A stretch of DNA of 64,000 nucleotides from Pseudomonas sp. IAC-BECa141. Its GTDB lineage: Bacteria; Pseudomonadota; Gammaproteobacteria; Pseudomonadales; Pseudomonadaceae. The stretch lies in contig NZ_CP065410.1 in the NCBI RefSeq assembly GCF_020544405.1, positions 496,001 through 560,000 on the forward strand, read 5' to 3'. The notes under the pieces were generated by a model. That model searched no databases. It saw only the letters and a program-made list of their open reading frames with translations, and was not told where the DNA came from. The position numbers were made by a program, and so were the translations under genes. Below are positions 35,879-44,378 of this stretch, piece after piece (within the stretch, counting starts at the first letter, position 1; every line of letters begins with the position of its first letter).

Positions 35879-38818
35879 ATGACCCTGCCCGCGCTTGCCG
35901 AACTGCCCGCCATTCTCCTGCCGTTGGTCAGCCGATCGGAGCAGTCGTTCCGTGCGGCTGTCGGTCAGCTGGAAGACGATCACGGCTTCTCGTCCTGGAC
36001 GCCGGAACGCTGGGCGCAGTTCGCCCGCGTCAGCGCCGCCAGCGATTTTGTCATTGAACAGAGCGTTCGTGACCCTTTGATGTTGTTGTCGCTGGTGCAG
36101 TCCGGCGAGCTGGACCGGCCGTTCGCCCCCGGCGAGTTGTGCGGGCAGATTGCGGCTGCGGTCAGCAGCGCACAGACCGAAGATGAACTGGGCCGCGTCC
36201 TGCGCCGTCAGCGCACCCGGCATCAGGTGCGGATCATCTGGCGCGATCTCAATCGCCAGGCCGATCTGGTGCAGACCTGCCGCGACCTCTCGGACATGGC
36301 CGACGCCAGCATCGATCAAGCCTATCAATGGTTGTACCGCCGCCATTGCGACCAGTTCGGCACGCCGACCGGCCGGCGCAGCGGCGAACCGCAGCAGATG
36401 GTCATCCTCGGCATGGGCAAGCTTGGCGCGGTCGAGCTGAACCTGTCTTCGGACATTGACTTGATCTTCGCCTACCCCGAAGGCGGCGAAACCGTCGGCG
36501 TCAAGCGCCCGCTGGATAATCAGGAGTTTTTCATCCGTCTCGGCCAGCGCCTGATCAAGGCTCTCGACCCGATCACCGTCGACGGTTTCGTGTTCCGCGT
36601 CGACATGCGCCTGCGCCCGTACGGCTCGTCCGGCGCGCTGGTGCTGAGCTTCAATGCACTGGAGCAGTATTACCAGGACCAAGGCCGCGACTGGGAACGC
36701 TACGCGATGATCAAGTCGCGGGTGGTGGCTGGCGATCAGGTGGCGGGTGAGCAGTTGCAGGAGATGCTGCGGCCGTTCGTTTACCGTCGCTATCTGGACT
36801 TCTCGGCGATCGAAGCGCTGCGCACCATGAAGCAGTTGATCCAGCAGGAAGTGCGGCGCAAGAGCATGGCCGACAACATCAAGCTTGGCTCCGGCGGTAT
36901 CCGTGAGGTCGAGTTCATTGCCCAGGCCTTTCAACTGATTCACGGCGGACGCGACCTGAGTCTGCAACAGCGGCCTCTATTAAAGGTGTTGGGCACGCTC
37001 GAAGGGCAGGGCTATCTGCCGCCGGCGGTGATCAGCGAACTGCGCGAAGGTTACGAATTCCTGCGTTACACCGAACACGCGATCCAGGCGATTGCCGACC
37101 GTCAGACCCAGATGCTGCCGGACAGCGCTCAGGATCAAGCGCGTATCGCGTTCATGCTCGGGTTCGCCGACTGGGAGGCGTTCCACGAGAAGCTGATGTT
37201 CTGGCGCGGCCGCGTGGCCTGGCACTTCGCGCAAGTGATCGCCGATCCCGATGAGGACGAAGGTGCCGAGAGCGAAGTGGTGGTCGGCGGTGAATGGCTG
37301 CCGCTGTGGGAAGAGGCTCAGGACGAAGAGGCGGCCTGTCGCCAGCTGGAAGAGGGCGGTTTCGCCGACGCAACCAAGGCCTTGAAAGCATTGGCGAGCC
37401 TGCGTGCCAGCCCGCAGTTGCGGGCGATGCAACGTCTGGGGCGCGAGCGTCTCGATGCCTTTATTCCGCGCCTGCTGGCTCAGGCGGTGGAACACGAAAG
37501 TCCCGATCTGGTGCTGGAGCGCGTTCTGCCGCTGGTCGAGGCCGTGGCCCGGCGCTCGGCTTATTTGGTCTTGCTGACGGAAAACCCCGGTGCGCTGCGT
37601 CGCTTGCTGACGCTATGTGCCGCGAGCCCGTGGATCGCCGAGCAAATCACCCGTTTCCCGCTGTTGCTCGATGAACTGCTCAACGAAGGTCGCCTGTTCA
37701 AGCCGCCGCTGGCGCCGGAACTGGCCGCCGAATTGCGCGAGCGCCTGACCCGGATTCCGGAAGACGACCTCGAACAACAGATGGAAGCCCTGCGTCATTT
37801 CAAACTGGCGCACCGCTTGCGCGTCGCCGCCTCGGAAATCGCCGGCAGCCTGCCGTTGATGAAAGTCAGCGATTACCTGACCTGGCTGGCCGAGGCAATT
37901 CTGGAGCAAGTGCTGGCCCTGGCCTGGCGCCAGACCGTGGCCAAGTACGGCACGCCGCTGCGCACCGATGGCACGCTGTGCGATCCCGGCTTCATCATTG
38001 TCGGTTATGGGAAAGTCGGCGGGATCGAGTTGGGGCATGGTTCGGATCTGGATCTGGTGTTCATCCACGATGGCGACCAGCAGGCCGAAACCGATGGGCC
38101 GAAGCCCATCGATGGCACGCAGTTCTTCACCCGGCTCGGCCAGCGGATCATCCACCTGCTGACGGCGCAGACCAACTCCGGTCAGTTGTACGAAGTGGAC
38201 ATGCGCCTGCGTCCTTCCGGGGCGTCGGGGCTGCTGGTCAGTTCGCTCGGCGCGTTTGCGCGCTATCAGGAAAATGAAGCCTGGACCTGGGAGCATCAGG
38301 CCCTGGTGCGGGCGCGGGTGCTGGTAGGCAGCAAGGATGTCGGGCAGGCCTTCGAGAACGTCCGGGCCCAGGTGCTGGGCAAGGCGCGGGATCTGACGAA
38401 ACTGCAACAGGAAGTGAGCGAGATGCGTGCCAAGATGCGCGACAACCTCGGCAGCAAGAGCACCGCTGCCGGCACCGGGGCGAATGCCTTCGAGGCCACG
38501 GCGCCGTTCGACCTCAAGCAGGACGCCGGAGGTATCGTCGATATTGAATTTATGGTGCAATACGCGGCCCTGGCGTGGTCGCAGACCCACCCGCCGTTGC
38601 TGCGCTGGACGGACAATATCCGCATTCTGGAAGAGCTGGAGCACGAGGGGCTGATGCCTGCCGAAGACGCCAGCCTGTTGCGCGAGGCCTACAAGGCGTA
38701 TCGTTCCGCCGCCCACCGGCAGGCCTTGCAGAAGGACGCCGGGGTGATACCGGGCGATCAGTTCGCGGACGAACGGCGGCAGGTGATGCGGATCTGGCAT
38801 GAGCTGGGGCTAAGCTGA
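35879..38818 (+). CDS. glnE: GlnE: glutamine synthetase adenylyltransferase / adenylyl-removing enzyme
   Basis: Bifunctional regulator of glutamine synthetase, 979 residues. The N-terminal adenylyl-removing nucleotidyltransferase domain has LSSDIDLIFAYPEGG (about 188-202), then an HDLM-type helical linker (about 300-420); the C-terminal adenylyltransferase domain has GHGSDLDLVFIHDGD (about 718-732) and the MRLRPSGASGLLV block. Both carry the paired Asp of the GSxDxD motif, so both activities should be intact. Start ATG at 35879 fits the family's N-terminus (MTLPALAELP). A hairpin with nine-base arms follows before waaF. Confidence 0.96.
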   Translation: MTLPALAELPAILLPLVSRSEQSFRAAVGQLEDDHGFSSWTPERWAQFARVSAASDFVIEQSVRDPLMLLSLVQSGELDRPFAPGELCGQIAAAVSSAQTEDELGRVLRRQRTRHQVRIIWRDLNRQADLVQTCRDLSDMADASIDQAYQWLYRRHCDQFGTPTGRRSGEPQQMVILGMGKLGAVELNLSSDIDLIFAYPEGGETVGVKRPLDNQEFFIRLGQRLIKALDPITVDGFVFRVDMRLRPYGSSGALVLSFNALEQYYQDQGRDWERYAMIKSRVVAGDQVAGEQLQEMLRPFVYRRYLDFSAIEALRTMKQLIQQEVRRKSMADNIKLGSGGIREVEFIAQAFQLIHGGRDLSLQQRPLLKVLGTLEGQGYLPPAVISELREGYEFLRYTEHAIQAIADRQTQMLPDSAQDQARIAFMLGFADWEAFHEKLMFWRGRVAWHFAQVIADPDEDEGAESEVVVGGEWLPLWEEAQDEEAACRQLEEGGFADATKALKALASLRASPQLRAMQRLGRERLDAFIPRLLAQAVEHESPDLVLERVLPLVEAVARRSAYLVLLTENPGALRRLLTLCAASPWIAEQITRFPLLLDELLNEGRLFKPPLAPELAAELRERLTRIPEDDLEQQMEALRHFKLAHRLRVAASEIAGSLPLMKVSDYLTWLAEAILEQVLALAWRQTVAKYGTPLRTDGTLCDPGFIIVGYGKVGGIELGHGSDLDLVFIHDGDQQAETDGPKPIDGTQFFTRLGQRIIHLLTAQTNSGQLYEVDMRLRPSGASGLLVSSLGAFARYQENEAWTWEHQALVRARVLVGSKDVGQAFENVRAQVLGKARDLTKLQQEVSEMRAKMRDNLGSKSTAAGTGANAFEATAPFDLKQDAGGIVDIEFMVQYAALAWSQTHPPLLRWTDNIRILEELEHEGLMPAEDASLLREAYKAYRSAAHRQALQKDAGVIPGDQFADERRQVMRIWHELGLS

Positions 38819-38827
38819 TTCTCGAGA

Positions 38828-38850
38828 CGGGGAGGCGTAAAGCCTCCCCG
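38828..38850 (+). terminator. Hairpin between glnE and waaF, probable terminator
   Basis: CGGGGAGGC / GCCTCCCCG with a five-base loop, ten bases after the glnE stop, followed by GTTCGTTTA rather than a clean T-run. It may attenuate read-through into the LPS cluster. Confidence 0.55.
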
Positions 38851-38869
38851 GTTCGTTTATGGAAACCAC

Positions 38870-39904
38870 ATGAATATTCTGATCGTTGGGCCCAGTTGGG
38901 TCGGTGACATGGTGATGGCGCAGACACTGTTTCAGTGTCTCAAGCAGCGCCACCCGCAGTGCGAAATCGACGTGCTGGCCCCCGAGTGGAGCCGGCCGAT
39001 CCTCGAACGCATGCCCGAAGTGCGCAAGGCCTTGAGCTTCCCGCTCGGCCACGGCGCGCTGGAGCTGGCGACCCGTCGGCGGATTGGCAAATCCCTGGCA
39101 GGCCAGTACGACCAGGCGATCCTGCTGCCGAACTCGCTGAAGTCGGCGCTGGTGCCGTTCTTCGCCGGCATCCCGAAACGCACCGGCTGGCGCGGCGAAT
39201 TCCGCTACGGCCTGCTCAATGACGTGCGCACGCTGGATAAAGAACGTTATCCGCTGATGATCGAGCGTTTCATGGCGCTGGCCTTTGAACCGAATGCCGA
39301 ACTGCCGAAACCCTATCCGCGTCCGAGTCTGCAAATCGATCCGGTGACCCGCGAGGCTGCATTGGCCAAGTTCGGTCTGACCCTTGACCGCCCGGTGCTG
39401 GTGTTGTGCCCCGGCGCCGAATTCGGTGAAGCCAAACGCTGGCCGTCCGAGCATTACGCCAAGGTCGCCGAGGCGCGGATTCGCGAAGGCTGGCAGGTCT
39501 GGCTGTTCGGCTCGAAGAACGATCACGCCGTGGGCGAAGACATCCGCGCGCGGCTGATTCCGGGCTTGCGCGAAGAGTCCGTGAACCTCAGCGGCGGCAC
39601 TTCGCTGGCCGAGGCCATCGACCTGATGTCCTGCGCCGACTCGGTCGTCTCCAACGATTCCGGCCTGATGCACGTGGCCGCCGCGCTGAATCGTCCTTTG
39701 GTGGCGGTCTACGGGTCGACCTCGCCGGGTTTCACCCCGCCGTTGGCCGAGCATGTGGAAATCGTCCGTCTGGGCCTCGATTGCAGCCCTTGCTTCGACC
39801 GCACCTGCCGTTTCGGCCATTACAACTGCCTGCGCCAGCTGATGCCGGACGCGGTCAACGATGCCTTGCAGCGTTTGCAGGGCTCTGTGGTCGAGGTTCA
39901 TTAA
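38870..39904 (+). CDS. waaF: WaaF: ADP-heptose:LPS heptosyltransferase II
   Basis: GT9 enzyme of 344 residues that adds the second heptose of the inner core at the cytosolic face of the inner membrane. The N-terminus MNILIVGPSWVGDMVMAQTL and the block LCPGAEFGEAKRWP (nucleotide-sugar domain) are typical, with SNDSGLMHVAAAL (about 260-275) and the Cys-rich end CSPCFDRTCRFGHYNC. First gene of the LPS core cluster, 51 bp after glnE and a hairpin. The next gene starts within two bases of its stop. Confidence 0.96.
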   Translation: MNILIVGPSWVGDMVMAQTLFQCLKQRHPQCEIDVLAPEWSRPILERMPEVRKALSFPLGHGALELATRRRIGKSLAGQYDQAILLPNSLKSALVPFFAGIPKRTGWRGEFRYGLLNDVRTLDKERYPLMIERFMALAFEPNAELPKPYPRPSLQIDPVTREAALAKFGLTLDRPVLVLCPGAEFGEAKRWPSEHYAKVAEARIREGWQVWLFGSKNDHAVGEDIRARLIPGLREESVNLSGGTSLAEAIDLMSCADSVVSNDSGLMHVAAALNRPLVAVYGSTSPGFTPPLAEHVEIVRLGLDCSPCFDRTCRFGHYNCLRQLMPDAVNDALQRLQGSVVEVH

Positions 39905-39905
39905 C

Positions 39906-40967
39906 TTGCGGGTATTGCTGATCAAGACTTCATCGCTGGGCGACGTGATTCACGCGTTGCCGGCGCTGACCGATGCCGCCCGGGCCATTCCCGGGATCAA
40001 GTTCGACTGGGTGGTGGAAGAAGGTTTCGCCGAGATTCCGACCTGGCACCCGGCCGTAGGCAAAGTGATTCCGGTGGCGATCCGTCGCTGGCGCAAAAAC
40101 ATCTGGCAAACCATCAAGAGCGGTGAGTGGAAACGCTTCAAGCAGTCCGTTCGGGCGAACAAATATGACTTGGTGATCGACGCTCAGGGCCTGCTGAAAA
40201 GCGCCTGGCTGACCCGCTATGTCAAAGCCCCGGTGGCTGGTCTCGACAAGGGCTCGGCCCGCGAGCCGATTGCCGCGCGCTTTTATGACCGCAAACTGGC
40301 GGTGGCCCGTGGTCAGCACGCCGTCGAGCGCGTGCGTCAGTTGTTCGCTATCGCCTTGGGTTACGACTTGCCCAAAGGCCTGGGCGATTACGGTCTCAAC
40401 GTCGAGCGTCTGGTCGAGTTGCCGCGCAAGAATGCTTACGTGGTGTTCCTCCACGGCACCACCTGGGACACCAAGCACTGGCCGGAAGCCTACTGGCGCG
40501 AGCTGACCGAACGGGTCGGCTACCTCGGCGTCGGCATCAGGCTGCCGTGGGGCAACCCGCTGGAAAAGGCACGGGCCGAGCGTATCGCCGCCGGTTTCAA
40601 ACATGCCGAAGTGCTGCCGAAGCTGAACCTGGCCGGGGTCGGCAAGGTGCTGGCCGGGGCCCAGGCCTGCGTTGCGGTGGACACCGGTCTCGGCCATCTG
40701 GCTGCGGCACTGGATGTGCCAACGATTTCGCTGTTCGGCCCGACCAACCCGGGCCTGACCGGCGCCTACGGCAAGCTGCAGATTCACCTCGGCAGCGATT
40801 TCCCGTGCGCGCCGTGCCTGCAAAAGAAATGTACGTATCAACCGACCGCGCAGGATGCCCGTCAGTTTGACCTGAAACGCGAGTGGCCCCTGTGCTTCAC
40901 GCGTCTGAATCCCGAGCGTGTGGCCAGCCGACTGAGCACGTTGTTGATGGCTGAGGAGCTGCGCTGA
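39906..40967 (+). CDS. waaC: WaaC: ADP-heptose:LPS heptosyltransferase I
   Basis: GT9 heptosyltransferase of 353 residues that adds the first heptose to Kdo2-lipid A. Assigned by the N-terminus RVLLIKTSSLGDVIHALPAL, the FDWVVEEGFAEIP block, LHGTTWDTKHWPEAYW and VDTGLGHLAAALD. The start is TTG at 39906, directly after the waaF stop with GAGG upstream; longer in-frame starts would lie inside waaF and lack family similarity. Length agrees with the P. aeruginosa protein. The stop overlaps the waaG start by one base (TGATG). Confidence 0.95.
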   Translation: MRVLLIKTSSLGDVIHALPALTDAARAIPGIKFDWVVEEGFAEIPTWHPAVGKVIPVAIRRWRKNIWQTIKSGEWKRFKQSVRANKYDLVIDAQGLLKSAWLTRYVKAPVAGLDKGSAREPIAARFYDRKLAVARGQHAVERVRQLFAIALGYDLPKGLGDYGLNVERLVELPRKNAYVVFLHGTTWDTKHWPEAYWRELTERVGYLGVGIRLPWGNPLEKARAERIAAGFKHAEVLPKLNLAGVGKVLAGAQACVAVDTGLGHLAAALDVPTISLFGPTNPGLTGAYGKLQIHLGSDFPCAPCLQKKCTYQPTAQDARQFDLKREWPLCFTRLNPERVASRLSTLLMAEELR

Positions 40968-42088
40968 TGCAATTGGCTTTTGTCCTGTACAAATATTTCC
41001 CGTTCGGCGGTTTGCAGCGCGATTTCATGCGCATCGCTCTCGAATGCCAGAAGCGCGGACACCAGATCCGCGTCTACACCCTGATCTGGGAAGGCGACGT
41101 GCCGCCCGGCTTCGAAGTGCTGGTGGCGCCGGTCAAGGCGTTCTTCAATCATCGACGCAATGAAAAACTCAGCGCGTGGATGGAAGCGGACCTGGCCAAG
41201 CGTCCTGTGGATCGCCTGATCGGCTTCAACAAGATGCCGGGGCTGGACGTCTACTACGCCGCCGACGGCTGCTTCGAAGACAAGGCGCAGAACCTGCGCA
41301 ATTCCCTGTATCGCCGCTGGGGCCGCTACCGCCACTTCGCCGAGTACGAGCGCGCGGTGTTCGCCAAAGACGCGAAGACCGAAGTGCTGATGATTTCCGA
41401 AGTGCAGCAGCCGCTTTTCATCAAGCATTACGACACGCCGCTGGAACGCTTCCACCTGCTGCCGCCAGGCATCGCCCAGGACCGTCGCCGTCCGGCGGAT
41501 GCCGACCAGATTCGCGCCGGTTTCCGCGCCGAATTCAACCTCAAGGACGACGAGCTGCTGCTGGTGCAGATCGGCTCCGGGTTCAAGACCAAGGGCGTCG
41601 ATCGCAGCCTGAAAGCGCTGGCCGCACTGCCTGCCGAGCTGAAGAAACGCACCCGGCTGTTTGTAATCGGCCAGGATGACCCCAAATTGTTCCAGATGCA
41701 GAGTGCAACACTGGGTCTGGGCGACAACGTGACGTTCCTCAAGGGGCGTAGCGATATCCCGCGTTTCCTGCTCGGCGCCGACTTGTTGATCCACCCGGCG
41801 TACAACGAAAACACCGGCACGGTGCTGCTTGAAGCGCTGGTCGCCGGGTTGCCGGTGCTGGTCAGCGCGGTCTGCGGTTATGCCCATTACATCGCCGAGG
41901 CCGATGCCGGGCGAGTGCTGGACGAACCGTTCGATCAGGCACAACTGACGCAATACCTGACTGACATGTTGAACGACGACGCTGCACGGGCGGCCTGGAG
42001 CCGCAACGGTCTGGCCTTCGCCGAGACGGCCGACCTGTACAGCATGCCGCAGCACGCGGCCGATGTGATTCTGGCGGAGCACGCTTAA
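40967..42088 (+). CDS. waaG: WaaG: LPS core glucosyl/galactosyltransferase I (GT4)
   Basis: GT-B fold transferase of 373 residues adding the first hexose to inner-core heptose II (HexNAc in Pseudomonas). Starts MQLAFVLYKYFPFGGLQRDF, where the glycine loop binds the donor; the C-terminal domain shows the GT4 block AYNENTGTVLLEALVAGLPV with the paired Glu, and PPGIAQDRRRP. One-base overlap with waaC and immediate junction with waaP show tight translational coupling. Confidence 0.95.
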   Translation: MQLAFVLYKYFPFGGLQRDFMRIALECQKRGHQIRVYTLIWEGDVPPGFEVLVAPVKAFFNHRRNEKLSAWMEADLAKRPVDRLIGFNKMPGLDVYYAADGCFEDKAQNLRNSLYRRWGRYRHFAEYERAVFAKDAKTEVLMISEVQQPLFIKHYDTPLERFHLLPPGIAQDRRRPADADQIRAGFRAEFNLKDDELLLVQIGSGFKTKGVDRSLKALAALPAELKKRTRLFVIGQDDPKLFQMQSATLGLGDNVTFLKGRSDIPRFLLGADLLIHPAYNENTGTVLLEALVAGLPVLVSAVCGYAHYIAEADAGRVLDEPFDQAQLTQYLTDMLNDDAARAAWSRNGLAFAETADLYSMPQHAADVILAEHA

Positions 42089-42895
42089 ATGAAGTTGATG
42101 CTGGCTGAACCGTTCAAGAGCCTGTGGGCTGGCCGCGATGCGTTCGTGGAAGTCGAGGGCTTGCAGGGCGAGGTGTACCGCGAGCTGGAAGCCCGCCGGA
42201 CGTTGCGCACGGAAGTCGACGGCAATGGCTTTTTCGTCAAGATCCACCGGGGCATCGGTTGGGGCGAGATCTTCAAGAACCTGCTGACCGCCAAACTGCC
42301 GGTGCTCGGCGCGGGTCAGGAATGGAAAGCCATCCAGCGTTTGCAGGAAGTCGGCGTGCCGACCATGACCGCCGTCGCGTATGGCGAAAAGGGCAGCAAC
42401 CCGGCGGATCAGCATTCGTTCATCGTCACCGAAGAGCTGGCGCCGACCATCAGCCTTGAAGACTTCAGCATCGACTGGGTCAAGCAACCGCCGCAGCCGA
42501 AACTCAAGCGGGCGCTGATCGCCGAGGTTGCGCGCATGACCGGCATGATGCATCGCGCCGGCGTCAATCACCGCGACTGCTACATCTGCCACTTTCTGCT
42601 GCACACCGACAAACCGGTGACTCCCGAAGATTTCAAACTCTCGGTGATCGACCTGCACCGTGCCCAGACCCGTCCGGCGATCACCCGGCGCTGGCGCAAC
42701 AAGGATCTGGCGGCGTTGTACTTTTCCGCGCTGGACATCGGCCTGACCCGACGTGACAAGCTGCGTTTCCTCAAAGGTTACTTCCAGCAACCGCTGCGCC
42801 AGATCCTGGCCGAAGAGGCGCCGTTGCTGAGCTGGCTCGAAGGCAAGGCCAACAAGCTCTACGCGCGCAAGCAACGTTACGGGGATGCGCTCTGA
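42089..42895 (+). CDS. waaP: WaaP: lipopolysaccharide core heptose(I) kinase
   Basis: Phosphorylates heptose I of the inner core; essential in P. aeruginosa. The 268-residue kinase-fold protein has the ATP-site Lys in GFFVKIHRG (about 49), the catalytic loop GVNHRDCYICHFLL (Asp about 163) and the metal-binding VIDLHRAQ. It starts MKLMLAEPFKSLW right after the waaG stop and ends overlapping the next kinase start by one base. Confidence 0.95.
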   Translation: MKLMLAEPFKSLWAGRDAFVEVEGLQGEVYRELEARRTLRTEVDGNGFFVKIHRGIGWGEIFKNLLTAKLPVLGAGQEWKAIQRLQEVGVPTMTAVAYGEKGSNPADQHSFIVTEELAPTISLEDFSIDWVKQPPQPKLKRALIAEVARMTGMMHRAGVNHRDCYICHFLLHTDKPVTPEDFKLSVIDLHRAQTRPAITRRWRNKDLAALYFSALDIGLTRRDKLRFLKGYFQQPLRQILAEEAPLLSWLEGKANKLYARKQRYGDAL

Positions 42896-43629
42896 TGGCG
42901 GGTTGGAATCTGGAGCCTGAGTACAGTGAGCTTGCGCAGCATTTCGGTAGCCTCGAAGCGGTCTTTGCCCTTCAAGGCGAGCGCCTGACCCGCGATCCAT
43001 TGTCCGAGGTCATTCGCGTGCAGTTCAATGGCGTCAACTATTACGTCAAGCGCTACGTCGGCGCCGGCAAAGGCTTGCGGCGTTATCTGGGCAAACCCCG
43101 GGTGAAGATGGAATGGCAGAACCTCAAACGCTTCGCCAAGTGGGGCATTCCTACCGCCGAAGTAGTGGCGTGGGGCCTGGAGCGCAATGGCATGGCTTAC
43201 GATCGCGGGGCGATGATCACCCGTGAACTGCCGCGCACCGAAGACCTGTCGGCGCTGGCCGAACGCAACGATCCCAAGCTCAAGGATCGTGCCTGGGTTG
43301 ACGGCGTCAGCCGGCAATTGGCCGGTTATACCCGCGTCATGCACGACCACCGCTTCACCCATAACGATCTGAAGTGGCGCAATCTGCTGATCGACGATCA
43401 GGCGCAGCTGTATCTGATTGACTGCCCGAACGGCGATTTCTGGCGCGGCTTCTGGCTCAAGTACCGGATCACCAAGGATCTGGCCTGTCTCGACAAGGTG
43501 GCCAAGTATCACCTGTCGAACACCCAGCGCCTGCGCTTCTACCTGCAATATCGTGGACGTGATCGGCTGAATGCCGCCGACAAGCAACGGATTCGCCACG
43601 TGGTGAGATTTTTCGAGGGACGCGAATGA
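42895..43629 (+). CDS. LPS kinase-like protein (PA5008 type)
   Basis: A 244-residue kinase-fold protein of the InaA/WaaP superfamily. The ATP-site Lys lies in NYYVKRYVG, the catalytic loop is FTHNDLKWRNLLID with the full HxDxxxxN pattern, and LIDCPNGD stands in for DFG. It should therefore be an active kinase, probably for a core sugar; in P. aeruginosa the equivalent is the next gene after waaP. Overlaps waaP by one base and the following gene by four (ATGA). Confidence 0.85.
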   Translation: MAGWNLEPEYSELAQHFGSLEAVFALQGERLTRDPLSEVIRVQFNGVNYYVKRYVGAGKGLRRYLGKPRVKMEWQNLKRFAKWGIPTAEVVAWGLERNGMAYDRGAMITRELPRTEDLSALAERNDPKLKDRAWVDGVSRQLAGYTRVMHDHRFTHNDLKWRNLLIDDQAQLYLIDCPNGDFWRGFWLKYRITKDLACLDKVAKYHLSNTQRLRFYLQYRGRDRLNAADKQRIRHVVRFFEGRE

Positions 43630-44378
43630 CTGATTTTCTGGCCACTGAAGACCGTGCGCTGCTGGAGCGCCACGGTCTCGGCACGTTCGATGCGCTGTGG
43701 TCCAAGCAGCTCGAGGCCGTGGATGAGCCCAACACCGACGGTGGCGGCTGGAGCAGCGTGTTCCGTCTGGAGCTGGAAGGGCATGCCTATTACCTCAAGC
43801 GCCAGTGCAATTACCTGACCCGCACGTTGCACGCGCCGTTCGGCGAGCCGACGTTCGCCCGGGAATTTCGCAACATCAGTCGTTACAACAAACTTGGTAT
43901 TCCGGCGTTGCAGGCGGCGTTCTTCGGTGAGCGCAAGGTCAATGGCGAGGTCCGTGCGATCCTGCTGACCCGCGCGCTGGATGGCTGGGACGATCTCGAC
44001 TCGTTGTTGAAGCGCTGGTCGGACCTCGATGCCGCGCAGCAATCGGCGATTCTCAAGTCTTGTGGCCTGTTGGCGCGTCATCTTCATGGTATGCGTCAGG
44101 TGCACGGCTGCTTCTATCCCAAGCACATATTCTTGCGCGCCGAAGGCGATGGCTATCAGGCGCAGTTGATCGACCTGGAAAAGACCCGGCCCCTGTGGTT
44201 CGGTATGCGTGACCGGGTCAAGGATCTGGAGCCGCTGCAGCGTCGTGCGCCAGAGTGGAGCGAAGCGCAATTGCGTGAGCTGCTGGCGGCGTATCTCGAT
44301 CAATCGACAGACAGCTCGCTGGTCGACAGCTGGATCATGCGACTGACCGCGCGGCGCAGTCACAAGGAGACCCGTTGA
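43626..44378 (+). CDS. InaA-family LPS kinase-like protein (WapQ/PA5007 type)
   Basis: A 250-residue member of the lipopolysaccharide kinase (InaA) family. The ATP-site region YYLKRQCNYLTR and the DLEKTRP metal-site block are present. The catalytic loop reads VHGCFYPKHIFLR: where WaaP has HRD, this has HGC, so the usual catalytic Asp is absent although the rest of the loop (YPKHIF) is as I recall for InaA proteins. It may be a kinase with an altered mechanism or a regulatory pseudokinase. Coupled by four-base overlaps to both neighbours. Confidence 0.82.
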   Translation: MTDFLATEDRALLERHGLGTFDALWSKQLEAVDEPNTDGGGWSSVFRLELEGHAYYLKRQCNYLTRTLHAPFGEPTFAREFRNISRYNKLGIPALQAAFFGERKVNGEVRAILLTRALDGWDDLDSLLKRWSDLDAAQQSAILKSCGLLARHLHGMRQVHGCFYPKHIFLRAEGDGYQAQLIDLEKTRPLWFGMRDRVKDLEPLQRRAPEWSEAQLRELLAAYLDQSTDSSLVDSWIMRLTARRSHKETR